This document shows positions 28,006 through 39,146 of a stretch of 64,000 nt of DNA, piece after piece (the first letter of the stretch is position 1; each line of letters opens with the position of its first letter). The position numbers were made by a program, and so were the translations under genes. The notes beneath the pieces were generated by a model, which was not told where the DNA came from, did not search any database, and worked only from the letters and a program-made list of their open reading frames with translations. Source of the stretch: Pseudomonadota bacterium (lineage in GTDB: Bacteria; Pseudomonadota; Gammaproteobacteria; Steroidobacterales; Steroidobacteraceae); assembly GCA_018240525.1 (NCBI GenBank), contig JAFEFN010000008.1, positions 1 to 64,000 of the forward strand, read 5' to 3'.

Positions 28006-28029
28006 GGCGGTTCCTTGAGTAATCGGGGG

Positions 28030-28998
28030 CTACGGGGAGCTGGTAACGGGGCCGCCCTGGAATACCCGGCTAGCGCGGATATCGGCGTCGTTGATACTGC
28101 TCAGGTCCTCGGCCGTGAAGGGCCGGTTCCTGTCCGCGAACAGGCGGCTCGCCTGGCGCAGGCGCGCGCGGTCGAGCGCATTGCGGACGCTGCGTGCGTT
28201 GGCGAAGTGAGGCTGGTGCAGACGCCTCTCGAGGTACTCGGCGAAGGCTTCACGCGCGCCGGGGGCGAAGCGATAGTTCTGCTGTTTCAGCAGCCGCTCG
28301 CCGATGGCCAGCAGTTCCGCCGCGCTGTAGTCGGGGAATTCCAGATGATGCGCGATGCGCGAGCTCATGCCGGGATTGGAGCGGAAGAAGGTGTCCATGC
28401 GTTCCTTGTAGCCGGCCAGGATCACGACCAGGTCGTCGCGCTGGTTCTCCATCACCTGCAGCAGGATCTCGATCGCCTCCTGGCCGTAGTCGCGCTCATT
28501 CTCGGGCCGGTAGAGGTAGTAGGCCTCGTCGATGAACAGCACCCCGCCCATGGCGCGCTTGAGCACTTCCTTCGTCTTCGGGGCCGTGTGGCCGATGTAC
28601 TGCCCGACGAGGTCGTCGCGGGTCACGGCGACCAGGTGTCCCTTGCGCACGTAGCCCAGGCGAAACAGGATCTGCGCCATGCGCAGGGCCACGGTGGTCT
28701 TGCCGGTCCCGGGGTTGCCGGTGAAGGACATGTGCAAGCTGGGCGCCTGGGCCTGCAGGCCGAGGTTCGTGCGCAACTTGTCGATCACGAGCAGTGCGGC
28801 AATGTCGCGGATGCGAGTCTTGACGGGTGCCAGCCCGACAAGGTCATGATCGAGCTCCTCGATCACTGCGTCCACCTGGCTCTGCGCCAGCACCTCGCCC
28901 ACGGTGCGCGCGCCGCTGGTGGCGCAAGTGGTCGGCGCCGGCTCCGCAGCACTGGCCGCGGGCGTACTGCCGGGGATCGAGTAGAGCGGGGTGCTCAT
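28030..28998 (-). CDS. cbbX: Red-type RuBisCO activase CbbX
   Basis: A 322-residue AAA+ protein. Walker A is GNPGTGKT (94-101), Walker [14 protein letters not shown], and the pore-loop region after [21 protein letters not shown] is typical of CbbX. It remodels inhibited red-type form I RuBisCO by pulling on the C-terminus of the large subunit and is activated by RuBP. Its presence confirms the red-type class of cbbLS in this operon. It starts on the base next to the rpe stop. Confidence 0.92.
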   Translation of the reverse strand: MSTPLYSIPGSTPAASAAEPAPTTCATSGARTVGEVLAQSQVDAVIEELDHDLVGLAPVKTRIRDIAALLVIDKLRTNLGLQAQAPSLHMSFTGNPGTGKTTVALRMAQILFRLGYVRKGHLVAVTRDDLVGQYIGHTAPKTKEVLKRAMGGVLFIDEAYYLYRPENERDYGQEAIEILLQVMENQRDDLVVILAGYKERMDTFFRSNPGMSSRIAHHLEFPDYSAAELLAIGERLLKQQNYRFAPGAREAFAEYLERRLHQPHFANARSVRNALDRARLRQASRLFADRNRPFTAEDLSSINDADIRASRVFQGGPVTSSP

Positions 28999-29697
28999 TC
29001 AGGCGACCTTGCTGACCTTGCCGGCGTTACGAAGCTCGTCGCGCATGGCCTGGATCACTGCGTGGTGGTCCGCGCAGCCGAAGATGGCACTGCCGGCGAC
29101 GAAGGTGTCGGCGCCTGCGTCCGCCACGCGCCGGATGTTCTGCACCTTGATGCCGCCATCGACCTCGAGGCGGATGTCGCGTCCGGAGGCGTCGATCAGG
29201 CGCCGGGCGCGCTCGATCTTGCTGAGCGCGGAGTCAATGAAGCTCTGACCGCCGAAGCCTGGGTTGACGCTCATGATCAGGATCAGATCGACCTTGTCGA
29301 TCACGTACTCGAGCGTTTCCAGCGGCGTGGCCGGGTTGAACGCCAGGCCCGCCTTGCAGCCGCGGGCGCGGATCAGCTGCAGCGTGCGGTCGGTGTGCGG
29401 GGAGGCCTCCGGGTGGAAGCTGATGTAATGGGCGCCCGCGGCGGCAAAGGCTTCCACCAGCGCATCGACCGGCTGCGCCATCAGATGCACATCCAGCACC
29501 GCGGCGCCGCCCTGCGGCCTGGCGAGGTAGGGCTTCAGCGCCGCCGCCACCTGCGGCCCGATGGTCAGGTTCGGGACGAAGTGATTGTCCATGACGTCGA
29601 AGTGGATCCAGTCGGCGCCGGCGGCGATGACGCGCTTCACTTCCTCCCCCAGGCGCGCGAAGTCCGCTGACAGGATCGACGGTGCGATGAGGTACAT
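28999..29697 (-). CDS. cbbE: Ribulose-phosphate 3-epimerase
   Basis: A 232-residue TIM-barrel epimerase starting [17 protein letters not shown] at ATG 29697. Conserved catalytic motifs are [33 protein letters not shown] and [10 protein letters not shown]. Interconverts xylulose-5-phosphate and ribulose-5-phosphate. It lies 25 bp downstream of cbbS and directly abuts cbbX. Confidence 0.92.
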   Translation of the reverse strand: MYLIAPSILSADFARLGEEVKRVIAAGADWIHFDVMDNHFVPNLTIGPQVAAALKPYLARPQGGAAVLDVHLMAQPVDALVEAFAAAGAHYISFHPEASPHTDRTLQLIRARGCKAGLAFNPATPLETLEYVIDKVDLILIMSVNPGFGGQSFIDSALSKIERARRLIDASGRDIRLEVDGGIKVQNIRRVADAGADTFVAGSAIFGCADHHAVIQAMRDELRNAGKVSKVA

Positions 29698-29722
29698 GGT
29701 GCTACAGCCTGCGCGCGAGCGG

Positions 29723-30157
29723 TTAGTAGCGCTCGCCTTCGGGCCGGTCGGTGGCGTAGGACGAGATGCGGTAGCGCAGAGACCGGCCGTCGCTCTCCTG
29801 CCGCGCCAGGCCGAAGCCCGGCTCTTTGGTCGGGCGGTTAACGATAAAGGACATGCGCGGGGTCTCCCACCCACGGGTCGAATCGAAGGCGGTGACGCGA
29901 ACGTAGTGGTTGGGGAAGGTCTTGCGGCAGCTTTGGATCTCGGCCAGGATCCCGGCCGCGTCCGTCAGGTCAAACATCGGGTTGCCGAACATCTCCCAAT
30001 AGGTGTTGCGCGGGTGCGGGTCGTCGGTGTACTCGACGCCGACGGCCCAATTGTGCTTCAGCGCATACTCGATCTGCGCGGTGATCTGCGCATCAGTAAG
30101 GTCGGGGAGGAACGCGAACTGACCCTGTGTCAGACGGTTGCCGGTGTTGGTCATCAT
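29723..30157 (-). CDS. cbbS: RuBisCO small subunit, form I
   Basis: A 144-residue small subunit from ATG 30157. It has the red-type features: [14 protein letters not shown] near the start, the core [20 protein letters not shown], and a C-terminal extension ([19 protein letters not shown] and [10 protein letters not shown]) that forms the beta-hairpin barrel of red-type enzymes. It lies 14 bp after cbbL. Confidence 0.93.
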   Translation of the reverse strand: MMTNTGNRLTQGQFAFLPDLTDAQITAQIEYALKHNWAVGVEYTDDPHPRNTYWEMFGNPMFDLTDAAGILAEIQSCRKTFPNHYVRVTAFDSTRGWETPRMSFIVNRPTKEPGFGLARQESDGRSLRYRISSYATDRPEGERY

Positions 30158-30171
30158 GGCAGGAGCTCCCT

Positions 30172-31749
<1,578 letters not shown>

Positions 31750-31760
31750 TTACCGGCAAG

Positions 31761-31775
31761 TTAAGAATCTCTTAA
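31761..31775. promoter_or_regulatory. Putative CbbR operator between cbbL and cbbR
   Basis: A perfect inverted repeat TTAAGA-ATC-TCTTAA lies in the divergent promoter region, ending on the first base of the cbbR start codon. It includes a TNA-N7-TNA core (TAA 31762-31764, TTA 31772-31774), which is the known CbbR consensus, and the T-N11-A form of LysR regulators. Its position allows repression of cbbR and activation of cbbL. The AT-rich stretch at 31690-31760 should hold the cbbL promoter, but I cannot place a clear -35/-10. Confidence 0.6.
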
Positions 31776-32743
31776 TGAAGAACGCCACCTTGCGGCAATT
31801 GCGGGTCTTTTCCGCCGTTGCCCGGCACCTGAGCTTCGCGCGGGCTGCCGAGGAGCTGCGGCTGACCGCCCCGGCTGTGTCCATGCAGATCAAGGAGCTG
31901 GAGGGCGAGGTCGGGCTGCCGCTTTTCGACCGCTCCAGCCGGAAGGTCTCGCTCACGATGGTGGGGGAGTACGTGCTCGCCTACGCGCAGAAAGTGCTGG
32001 CGGCGATGCGCGACGCGGAGGACATGGTCGCGCGCTTCCGCGGTCTGAAGACCGGCGTGCTGGATGTGGCGATGGTGAGCACGGCCAAGTACTTTCTGCC
32101 GCGGCTGCTGGCGCGCTTCCGCGACGAGCACCCGGGCATCGAGATCCGCCTCGAGGTCGGCAACAACCGCGAGGAAGTCGTGGCGCTGATGCGCGAGGGC
32201 CTCGTCGAGCTGGCGATCATGGGACGGCCGCCCAAGCACTGGCCTTCGCGCGCCGAGCCTTTCGCCCTGCATCCGCACGGGCTGGTGACCTGCGTCGATC
32301 ACCCGTTCGCGCGCGCGGAGAAGGTGCCGGTGAGTGCGCTGTTGGACGAGGGATTCATCGTGCGCGAGCCCGGCTCGGGCACGCGTGCCGCGCTCGATGA
32401 GTTCATGGAAGCGCACCAGGTGACCCCGCGCGTGGTCATGCAGATGTCGAGCAACGAGGCGATTAAGCAGGCGGTCATGGCCGGCATGGGCGTCGCGCTG
32501 CTATCGATGCACACCGTGGCGCTCGAGCTGGATCACCACCTCATCGCCGCACCGGAAGTCGAGGGGCTGCCGGTCATGCGGCGCTGGCACGTCGTGAACA
32601 CGCTGGCAAAGACGCTGTCGCCGGCGGCCGAGGCGTTCCGCTATTTCATCCTCGAGTCCGGCGAGGCTTTCCTCGCCAAGCACTTCGCGCACGGCAGCGA
32701 TGCGGCCGCGCGTGCCGACCCGCCGCGGCCGCGCGGTCGCTGA
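31775..32743 (+). CDS. cbbR: LysR-family regulator CbbR
   Basis: A 322-residue LysR-type regulator. The N-terminal winged helix-turn-helix (QLRVFSAVARHLSFARAAEE, then LTAPAVSMQIKELEGEVG) is followed by a periplasmic-binding-like effector domain (about 90-300). It is divergent from cbbL, 100 bp away between start codons, and is expected to activate the operon in response to metabolites such as RuBP or NADPH. The start codon overlaps an inverted repeat. Confidence 0.9.
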   Translation: MKNATLRQLRVFSAVARHLSFARAAEELRLTAPAVSMQIKELEGEVGLPLFDRSSRKVSLTMVGEYVLAYAQKVLAAMRDAEDMVARFRGLKTGVLDVAMVSTAKYFLPRLLARFRDEHPGIEIRLEVGNNREEVVALMREGLVELAIMGRPPKHWPSRAEPFALHPHGLVTCVDHPFARAEKVPVSALLDEGFIVREPGSGTRAALDEFMEAHQVTPRVVMQMSSNEAIKQAVMAGMGVALLSMHTVALELDHHLIAAPEVEGLPVMRRWHVVNTLAKTLSPAAEAFRYFILESGEAFLAKHFAHGSDAAARADPPRPRGR

Positions 32744-32832
32744 ACCCGGCGCGCCTCGGCAGGAGCCGACTGATAGCAGGCCATGACGGGGCAAGGGCAT
32801 ACCCGTTCCAACAAGGCTGCTATCCTTGCCTG

Positions 32833-33852
32833 ATGGCATTCCCGTTTTCCGCAATCGTCGGGCAGGAGGAGACGAAGCTCGCGCTCCTGGTGGCCGCCAC
32901 CGATCCGCTCATCGGTGGCGTGCTGCTGTTCGGAGATCGCGGTACGGGAAAATCCACGGCGATCCGCGCACTGGCGCAGCTGCTGCCGCCCATGCGCGCC
33001 GTGGCGAAGTGCCGCTACGGCTGTGATCCCGACGATGCGGCCGCGCTGTGCCAGGAGTGCCGCGCGCGCCGTCGCAAGGGCGCGCTGCGCAGCGTGCGCG
33101 TGGCAGTGCCGGTGGTCGACCTGCCGCTGGGGGCGACCGAGGACCGCATCGTGGGAGCCCTGGACCTGGAGCGCGCGCTCGCCGGCGGCCAGCGCGCCTT
33201 CGAGCCGGGGCTGCTGGCGCGGGCGAATCGCGGCTTCCTGTACGTCGACGAGGTCAACCTGCTGGAGGACCACCTCGTGGACCTCTTGCTCGATGTCGCC
33301 GCCTCGGGTGAGAACATCGTCGAGCGCGATGGCCTGAGCGTGCGCCACCCGGCGCGCTTCGTGCTGATCGGCAGTGGTAACCCGGAGGAGGGCGAGCTGC
33401 GTCCGCAGTTGCTGGACCGCTTCGGGCTGTCGGTGGATATCCGTACTCCCGAGGATCTGCCCACGCGGATCGAGGTGGTGAAGCGGCGCGACGAGTTCGA
33501 GCGCGACCCGCAAGCTTTCCGGGCGAAGTGGGACAAGGCCGATGCGCAACTGCGCCGGCAGATCACCGCCGCGCGGGGCCGCCTCAAGCGGGTGAGCGCG
33601 CCGCAGGAGGTGTTGGAGAAGGCGGCGCGGTTGTGCATGGCGATCGGCACCGACGGTCTGCGCGGTGAGCTCACCCTCACCCGGGCCGCGCGGGCACTGG
33701 CAGCGTTCGAGGGCGCCGCGGCAGTGGAGGCCACGCACCTGCGGCGCATGGCAGCGCCGGCGCTGCGGCACCGGCTGCGGCGCAATCCGCTGGAGGAAGC
33801 CGGCTCCGGCACGCGCATCGAGCGCGCCATCGGCGAGCTCTTCGGAGCGTAA
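32833..33852 (+). CDS. bchI: Magnesium chelatase subunit I
   Basis: A 339-residue AAA+ ATPase of Mg-chelatase, which inserts Mg2+ into protoporphyrin IX with BchD and BchH. Walker A is GDRGTGKST (34-42), Walker B FLYVDE (135-140), and RFVLIGSGNPEEGELRPQLLDRFGL holds sensor 1 and the Arg finger. Between the P-loop and Walker B are four cysteines, C60-x3-C64 and C73-x2-C76, absent from the classic Rhodobacter protein as I recall it; they could bind a metal. The first of five plus-strand genes, 89 bp after cbbR; no promoter element is clear. Confidence 0.93.
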   Translation: MAFPFSAIVGQEETKLALLVAATDPLIGGVLLFGDRGTGKSTAIRALAQLLPPMRAVAKCRYGCDPDDAAALCQECRARRRKGALRSVRVAVPVVDLPLGATEDRIVGALDLERALAGGQRAFEPGLLARANRGFLYVDEVNLLEDHLVDLLLDVAASGENIVERDGLSVRHPARFVLIGSGNPEEGELRPQLLDRFGLSVDIRTPEDLPTRIEVVKRRDEFERDPQAFRAKWDKADAQLRRQITAARGRLKRVSAPQEVLEKAARLCMAIGTDGLRGELTLTRAARALAAFEGAAAVEATHLRRMAAPALRHRLRRNPLEEAGSGTRIERAIGELFGA

Positions 33853-33857
33853 CCGCC

Positions 33858-35693
33858 TTGGACGGCGCACGCGCTGCCGCGGTGGAGGAAGCAGGCTGCT
33901 GGGACGAGGCCCTCATGGCGGCGGCGCTCCTGGCCGTCGATCCCGCAGGCCTCGGCGGCGTGGTCCTGCGCTGCGGTCCCGGCGCGGTGCGCGACGCCTG
34001 GCTCGGGCACTTCCAGCACCTGAACGGGGGGGAAGCACCGCGCCGCGTTCCCGCCCACGTCAGCGATGGGCGGCTGCTCGGTGGCCTGGACCTTGCCGCG
34101 ACGCTGCGCACCGGTCGTCCGGTCACCGAGCACGGCATCCTCGCCGCGGCCGATGGGGGGATGCTGATGCTGTGCATGGCCGAGCGCCTCACCGCCGCCG
34201 CCGCGGCGCGCATCACGAGCGTGCTCGATACGGGTGAGGTCGTGCTGGAGCGCGACGGCCTTGCCGAACGACGTCCGACACGCTTCGGTGTCATCGCCCT
34301 CGATGAGGGAGCGGACGCGGACGAGCACCCGCCGCCGGCCCTGGGCGAGCGCCTCGCGTTGCACCTTGATCTGAGTGGCCTGGGCGGGCGGGTGCTGGAA
34401 GCGCGGTGCGGCGTTTCGCGCGCGGACATCCCGAGCGCGCGCCAGCGCCTCGGGACGGTTCGGGCGCCGCAGGCGACGGTTGATGCGCTGTGCGAGACGG
34501 CCGCGGCCCTGGGCATTGGCTCTGCGCGCGCCGCGTCGATGGCGCTGCGCGCGGCGCGCGCGGCTGCTGCGCTCGGCGGTCGCGCCGAGGTCGCCGACGA
34601 GGACGTGATCCTCGCCGCCCGCCTGGTCCTGGCGCCGCGGGCCACGCGGGTTCCGGCACCGCCGCAGCCGGAGCCGGAGCGCGCGGAGGACGCCGCGCCG
34701 GCCGAGGAGGATCCGCGGCCGTCGGCGGCAGAGGGACGCGATGCGGAATCCTTGGACCGGCAGCCCCCGGAGACGCCGCCGCAGGCCCTGCCCGAGCGCA
34801 CCGTCGCGGCAACCCTCGCGGTGCTGCCACCGGGACTGCTGGCGCAGTTGCAGGGACAGCTGGCGGGCGCCACGCGCGCCCGGACGAGCGGCGGCCGCGG
34901 TGGCGCGCCCCAACGCGGCCAGTTGCGCGGGCGTCCGATCGGGGTGCTCGCGCGCGAGCCCACGCGCGGCGCGCGCCTGCACGTGATCGAGACGCTGCGG
35001 GCGGCCGCGCCCTGGCAGCGGCTGCGACGGGCACAGAGCGGAGCGCGCGCGACGCGTGTGCTCGTGCGCAAGCAGGACTTCCGGGTTACGCGCTTCAAGC
35101 AGCGCACCCAGACCACCGCGGTGTTCGTGGTGGATGCCTCGGGGTCGGCCGCGCTGCACAGGTTGGGCGAGGCGAAGGGCGCGGTGGAACTGATCCTGGC
35201 CGAGTGCTACGTGCGCCGCGACCGCGTGGCGCTCATCGGCTTCAGCGGCCGCGGCGCGCAGATACTGTTGCCCCCCACGCGCTCGCTGCTGCGTGCGAAG
35301 CGCAGCCTGGCAGGTCTGCCCGGAGGCGGCGGTACGCCACTGGCCAGCGGGCTGGATGCGGCGCGCGGCCTGGCCGATGCGGTCCGCCGGCGCGGGGAGA
35401 CGCCGCTGGTCATCCTGCTCACGGACGGCCAGGCGAATGTCGGACGCAATGGCAAGGGCGGCCGGCCGGCGGCCGAGGCCGATGCGTTGCAGGCGGCGCG
35501 CCTGCTGCGTGCCGACCGTACGGCTGCGGTGCTGGTGGACACGGCCCGCCAGCCGCGGCCGCTCACAGCGCAGCTGGCCCGGGAGATGGGGGCGCGCTAC
35601 CTGCCGCTGCCGCGCGCGGATGCGGGCGCACTGGCTGCCACCGTGCGCTCGTTCGCGCAGGCCCAGGCGCACACGAGCCGGGTCGTCCCGTGA
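33858..35693 (+). CDS. bchD: Magnesium chelatase subunit D
   Basis: A 611-residue chelatase subunit that forms a double ring with BchI. The N-terminal part is an inactive AAA domain (ALLAVDPAGLGGVVLRCGPG), a Pro/Glu-rich linker spans about 264-300, and the C-terminal von Willebrand A domain has an intact MIDAS motif D426-A-S-G-S430 with TDGQ later. TTG 33858 follows the bchI stop by only 5 bp and is preferred because the conserved region begins soon after; an internal ATG at 33915 would cut into it. Overlaps bchO by 4 bp. Confidence 0.92.
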   Translation: MDGARAAAVEEAGCWDEALMAAALLAVDPAGLGGVVLRCGPGAVRDAWLGHFQHLNGGEAPRRVPAHVSDGRLLGGLDLAATLRTGRPVTEHGILAAADGGMLMLCMAERLTAAAAARITSVLDTGEVVLERDGLAERRPTRFGVIALDEGADADEHPPPALGERLALHLDLSGLGGRVLEARCGVSRADIPSARQRLGTVRAPQATVDALCETAAALGIGSARAASMALRAARAAAALGGRAEVADEDVILAARLVLAPRATRVPAPPQPEPERAEDAAPAEEDPRPSAAEGRDAESLDRQPPETPPQALPERTVAATLAVLPPGLLAQLQGQLAGATRARTSGGRGGAPQRGQLRGRPIGVLAREPTRGARLHVIETLRAAAPWQRLRRAQSGARATRVLVRKQDFRVTRFKQRTQTTAVFVVDASGSAALHRLGEAKGAVELILAECYVRRDRVALIGFSGRGAQILLPPTRSLLRAKRSLAGLPGGGGTPLASGLDAARGLADAVRRRGETPLVILLTDGQANVGRNGKGGRPAAEADALQAARLLRADRTAAVLVDTARQPRPLTAQLAREMGARYLPLPRADAGALAATVRSFAQAQAHTSRVVP

Positions 35694-36580
35694 CGAACGT
35701 CGTGTCGGCGGAGGCGGGCACGGTCGGGGACTGGCCGCATCGGGAGGCGAGTCGCTTCGTGCGCGCCGGCCCGGTCCGCTGGCACGTGCAGGAGTTCGGG
35801 TCCGGGCCGGTGCTGCTCCTGATCCATGGTACGGGCGCCTCCACGCATTCGTGGCGCGACCTCGCCCCGCTGCTCGGCGATCGCTTCCGCGTCATCGTGC
35901 CCGACCTGCCGGGTCACGGGCTCACCTCGGCGCCGGCGTTCCGCCAGTTCTCGCTGCCGGCAATGGCCGCTGCGATGGGCGAGCTGCTGCAGAGTCTGGA
36001 GGCGACGCCGGCGATGGCGGTGGGGCACTCGGCAGGCGCCGCCGTCGCGGTGCGCATGGCACTCGATGGCCGCATCCGGCCCCGGGTCGTGGTGAGTATC
36101 AACGGCGCGTTGCTGCCGCTGGCCGGCCTGCCGGGCTGGCTGTTCTCCCCGATCGCGCGCGCGCTGGCGCGCAGCCCGGCGCTGACGCGCTGGATGTCGC
36201 GCCGCGCCGCCACGGTCGGCACGATCGAGCGGCTGGTCGCGGACACCGGATCGCGACTGGACGCGCGGGGCATCGACCTCTACCGGCAGCTCGCGCAGCG
36301 TCCCGAGCACGTCGCGGCGGCCCTGGCGATGATGGCCAACTGGGACCTGCAGTCCCTGGCGCACGACCTGCCGCGGCTGAAGGTGCCGCTGGTGCTGCTC
36401 ACCGCGACCGGCGACCGCACCATCGCCCCCGAGCAGGCGCAACGCGTGCACGCGCTGCTGCCGGCCGCGCTGACGATGCCGCTCGGACCGCTCGGGCACC
36501 TCGCGCACGAGGAGCAGCCGCAGCAGGTGGCGCGCATCCTGCTCGGGCTGGCCGCGCAGTACGGCGTGCAGGCCCACTGA
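35690..36580 (+). CDS. bchO: Alpha/beta hydrolase BchO (chelatase-associated)
   Basis: A 296-residue alpha/beta hydrolase. The oxyanion region is LLLIHGTGASTHSW, the nucleophile elbow GHSAGA puts Ser at 114, and the His is in GHLAHEEQP near the C-terminus. GTG 35690 overlaps the bchD stop (GTGA). BchO always follows bchD in purple bacteria; its exact role in Mg-chelation or porphyrin handling is not proven. Next gene crtI starts 5 bp downstream. Confidence 0.88.
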   Translation: MTNVVSAEAGTVGDWPHREASRFVRAGPVRWHVQEFGSGPVLLLIHGTGASTHSWRDLAPLLGDRFRVIVPDLPGHGLTSAPAFRQFSLPAMAAAMGELLQSLEATPAMAVGHSAGAAVAVRMALDGRIRPRVVVSINGALLPLAGLPGWLFSPIARALARSPALTRWMSRRAATVGTIERLVADTGSRLDARGIDLYRQLAQRPEHVAAALAMMANWDLQSLAHDLPRLKVPLVLLTATGDRTIAPEQAQRVHALLPAALTMPLGPLGHLAHEEQPQQVARILLGLAAQYGVQAH

Positions 36581-36584
36581 GTCG

Positions 36585-38081
36585 ATGCGCACCGCACCCC
36601 ACGCGGTCGTGATCGGCAGCGGCTTCGGCGGCCTGGCCGCAGCGGTGCGCCTGGGCGCGCGTGGCTATCGCGTCAGCCTCTACGAGCGCCTGGACGCGCC
36701 GGGTGGACGGGCGTACGTGTACCGCCAGGACGGGTTCATCTTCGATGCCGGGCCGACGATCATCACCGCGCCGTTCCTGCTCGAGGAGCTGTGGGCCCTG
36801 TGCGGCCGCCGGCTCGCGGATGAGGTCACGCTGCGGCCGATCTCCCCGTTCTACCGCATCCGCTTCGATGACGGGACGACCTTCGACTATCACGGGGACT
36901 CCGCGCGCATGCGCGAGCAGGTCGCGCGGCTCGCCCCGCAGGACGTGGCCGGCTTCGAGGCGTTCATGCGCCTGAGCGAGTCGATCTACCGCGTCGGCTT
37001 CGAGCAGCTCGGGCACGTGCCGTTCGACTCGCTGCTCGACATGCTGCGCATCGCCCCGGACCTGCTGCGGCTGCGCAGCGACCGCTCGGTGTACCAGGCG
37101 GTTGCGGGCCTGGTGCGCGATGAGAAGCTGCGCACCGTGCTGTCGTTCCATCCGCTGCTGATCGGCGGCAACCCGTTCACGACCACCTCGGTCTACGCCC
37201 TGATCGCGTTCCTCGAGCGGCGCTGGGGCGTGCACTTCGCGATGGGAGGGACCGGTGCGCTGGTGGAGGGCCTGGTGCGGCTGGTGGCCGGCCAGGGCGG
37301 AAAGCTGCACCTGAACCAGGAAGTCACCTCGATCATGGTGCGCGACGGGCGCGCGACGGGTGTGCGCCTTGCCAGCGGCGAGGAGGTCGCCGCGGACATC
37401 GTCGTCTCCAACGCCGACGCGGCGTGGACCTACCGGCACCTCCTGCCCGCGCAGCTGCGGCGCCGCTGGACCGACCGGCGGATCGAAAGGGCACGCTACT
37501 CGATGAGCCTGTTCGTCTGGTACTTCGGCACGCGCCGCCGCTACGAGGAGGTTGCCCATCACACGATCCTGCTCGGGCCGCGCTATCGAGGGTTGCTGGA
37601 GGACATCTTCGAGCGCAAGGTGCTGCCGCAGGATTTCAGCCTGTACCTGCACCGGCCGACGGCGACCGATCCCTCGCTCGCCCCCCCGGGCTGCGATGCC
37701 TTCTATGTGCTGTCGCCCGTGGCGAACCTGCAGGGCGGCACGGACTGGCGGCAGGCTGCCGAACCGTACCGCCGCGCCATCCAGGCGCACCTGGAGGCGA
37801 CGCTCCTGCCCGACCTCGGTGCGCAGCTGGCCACCACGCATGTGCTGACGCCGCAGGACTTCCAGGACCGGCTGCTATCATTCCGGGGCGCCGCCTTCGG
37901 GCTCGAACCGACGCTCACGCAGAGCGCCTGGTTCCGGCCGCACAACCGCAGCGAGGAGGTGGAGCGGCTTTATCTGGTCGGCGCCGGCACGCACCCTGGC
38001 GCCGGTGTTCCCGGCGTGCTTTCATCGGCGCGCGTTCTGGACTTGGTGGTACCGCATGCCAGCAGCCTCGACTGCGCGTGA
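36585..38081 (+). CDS. crtI: Phytoene desaturase
   Basis: A 498-residue FAD-dependent carotenoid desaturase. The nucleotide-binding fold is at the N-terminus (VVIGSGFGGLAAAVRLGARG, GxGxxG at 11-16) and YERLDAPGGRAYVYRQDGF follows; the C-terminal signature is YLVGAGTHPGAGVPGVLSSA. Converts phytoene to neurosporene or lycopene. Overlaps crtB by 26 bp, so the two are co-translated. Confidence 0.92.
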   Translation: MRTAPHAVVIGSGFGGLAAAVRLGARGYRVSLYERLDAPGGRAYVYRQDGFIFDAGPTIITAPFLLEELWALCGRRLADEVTLRPISPFYRIRFDDGTTFDYHGDSARMREQVARLAPQDVAGFEAFMRLSESIYRVGFEQLGHVPFDSLLDMLRIAPDLLRLRSDRSVYQAVAGLVRDEKLRTVLSFHPLLIGGNPFTTTSVYALIAFLERRWGVHFAMGGTGALVEGLVRLVAGQGGKLHLNQEVTSIMVRDGRATGVRLASGEEVAADIVVSNADAAWTYRHLLPAQLRRRWTDRRIERARYSMSLFVWYFGTRRRYEEVAHHTILLGPRYRGLLEDIFERKVLPQDFSLYLHRPTATDPSLAPPGCDAFYVLSPVANLQGGTDWRQAAEPYRRAIQAHLEATLLPDLGAQLATTHVLTPQDFQDRLLSFRGAAFGLEPTLTQSAWFRPHNRSEEVERLYLVGAGTHPGAGVPGVLSSARVLDLVVPHASSLDCA

Positions 38082-39129
38082 GTGGGCGACACCGGCCGAT
38101 CATGCGGCCTGCCGCGCGCTGATCCGCGAGGGTTCCAAGTCCTTCTTCGCCGCATCGCTGCTGCTGCCTCCCACGGTGCGCGAGCCGGCCCTCGCGCTAT
38201 ACGCCTTCTGCCGCCTGGCGGATGACTTGGTGGATCGTCCGGGAACCGCCGACCCGCTGGCTGCGCTCGAGCGGCGACTCGACCTGGCCTACCGTGGCTG
38301 CCCGGCAGAGGAGGCCGCGGACCGCGCATTCGCCCGGGTGGTCGCCGCGCACGGTATCCCGCGCGCGCTGCCCGAGGCGCTGCTCGAGGGCTTCCGCTGG
38401 GATGCCGAGGGCCGCCGCTACGCGGACCTGTCCCAGCTGAGGCAATACGCCGCGCGCGTCGCCGGCTCGGTCGGGGCGATGATGGCGTGCATCATGCAGG
38501 CGCGCGCGCCGGCGGTGGTCGCCCGGGCCTGCGACCTCGGCGTCGCCATGCAGCTGACCAACATCGCGCGTGACGTGGGCGAGGATGCCCGTGCCGGCCG
38601 GCTCTACCTGCCGCTCGATTGGCTGCGCGAGTCCGGCATCGACCCGGAGTCGTGGCTCCAGCACCCGCAGTTCTCGCCCGCCATCGCCCGGATCATCGAG
38701 CGGCTGCTGTCAGCCGCGGATGAGCTCTATGAGCGCGCCACGACTGGCATCGCCGATCTGCCGCGCGACTGCCGCCGCGGCATATATGCCGCGCGCTTCC
38801 TGTACGCCGAGATCGGCATGGAAGTGCGCCGGCGCGGCTGCGACTCGATTGCCTCGCGCTCCATGGTACCGCTGGCACGCAAGGCCTTGGTGCTGGCGCG
38901 GGCGGTACGGGCCGCCGAGGGGGGTGTTGCCGGGCCCGGACCGCCACCGCTCGAGGAGACCCGCTACCTGGTGGAGGCCGTGGCCGCCCAGGCCGCCGGT
39001 GCGGCGGTCCCGGCCCCGGTCCGGGCCGAGACTCTCGAGGCGAAGGTGGCGTGGCTGGTGGAGCTGTTCGAGCGGCTCGAGCGACGCGATCGCGAGTCGC
39101 TGCGCGTGCTCGGCGAGCGGGCAGGCTAG
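38056..39129 (+). CDS. crtB: Phytoene synthase
   Basis: A 357-residue synthase that joins two GGPP molecules to phytoene. Asp-rich motifs are ADDLVDRPGT and NIARDVGEDARAGRLYLPLDWL (the second with the Tyr-Leu-Pro signature). The N-terminal SKSFFAASLLLP is conserved. ATG 38056 is chosen because it follows the typical spacing to RALIREGSKSFF; it lies inside the end of crtI in another frame. Confidence 0.92.
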   Translation: MPAASTAREWATPADHAACRALIREGSKSFFAASLLLPPTVREPALALYAFCRLADDLVDRPGTADPLAALERRLDLAYRGCPAEEAADRAFARVVAAHGIPRALPEALLEGFRWDAEGRRYADLSQLRQYAARVAGSVGAMMACIMQARAPAVVARACDLGVAMQLTNIARDVGEDARAGRLYLPLDWLRESGIDPESWLQHPQFSPAIARIIERLLSAADELYERATTGIADLPRDCRRGIYAARFLYAEIGMEVRRRGCDSIASRSMVPLARKALVLARAVRAAEGGVAGPGPPPLEETRYLVEAVAAQAAGAAVPAPVRAETLEAKVAWLVELFERLERRDRESLRVLGERAG

Positions 39130-39146
39130 GGCGGCGGCCCGCGTAC

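Noticed and set aside
27013..29670. An 885-codon plus-strand frame across cbbF, cbbX and rpe
   Set aside because: It is antisense to three well-recognised Calvin-cycle genes and its translation has no domain-like features; a GC-frame artefact.
33015..35672. An 885-codon minus-strand frame opposite bchI and bchD
   Set aside because: Pure shadow of bchID: R- and A-rich, no motif, and bchI/bchD are unmistakable.
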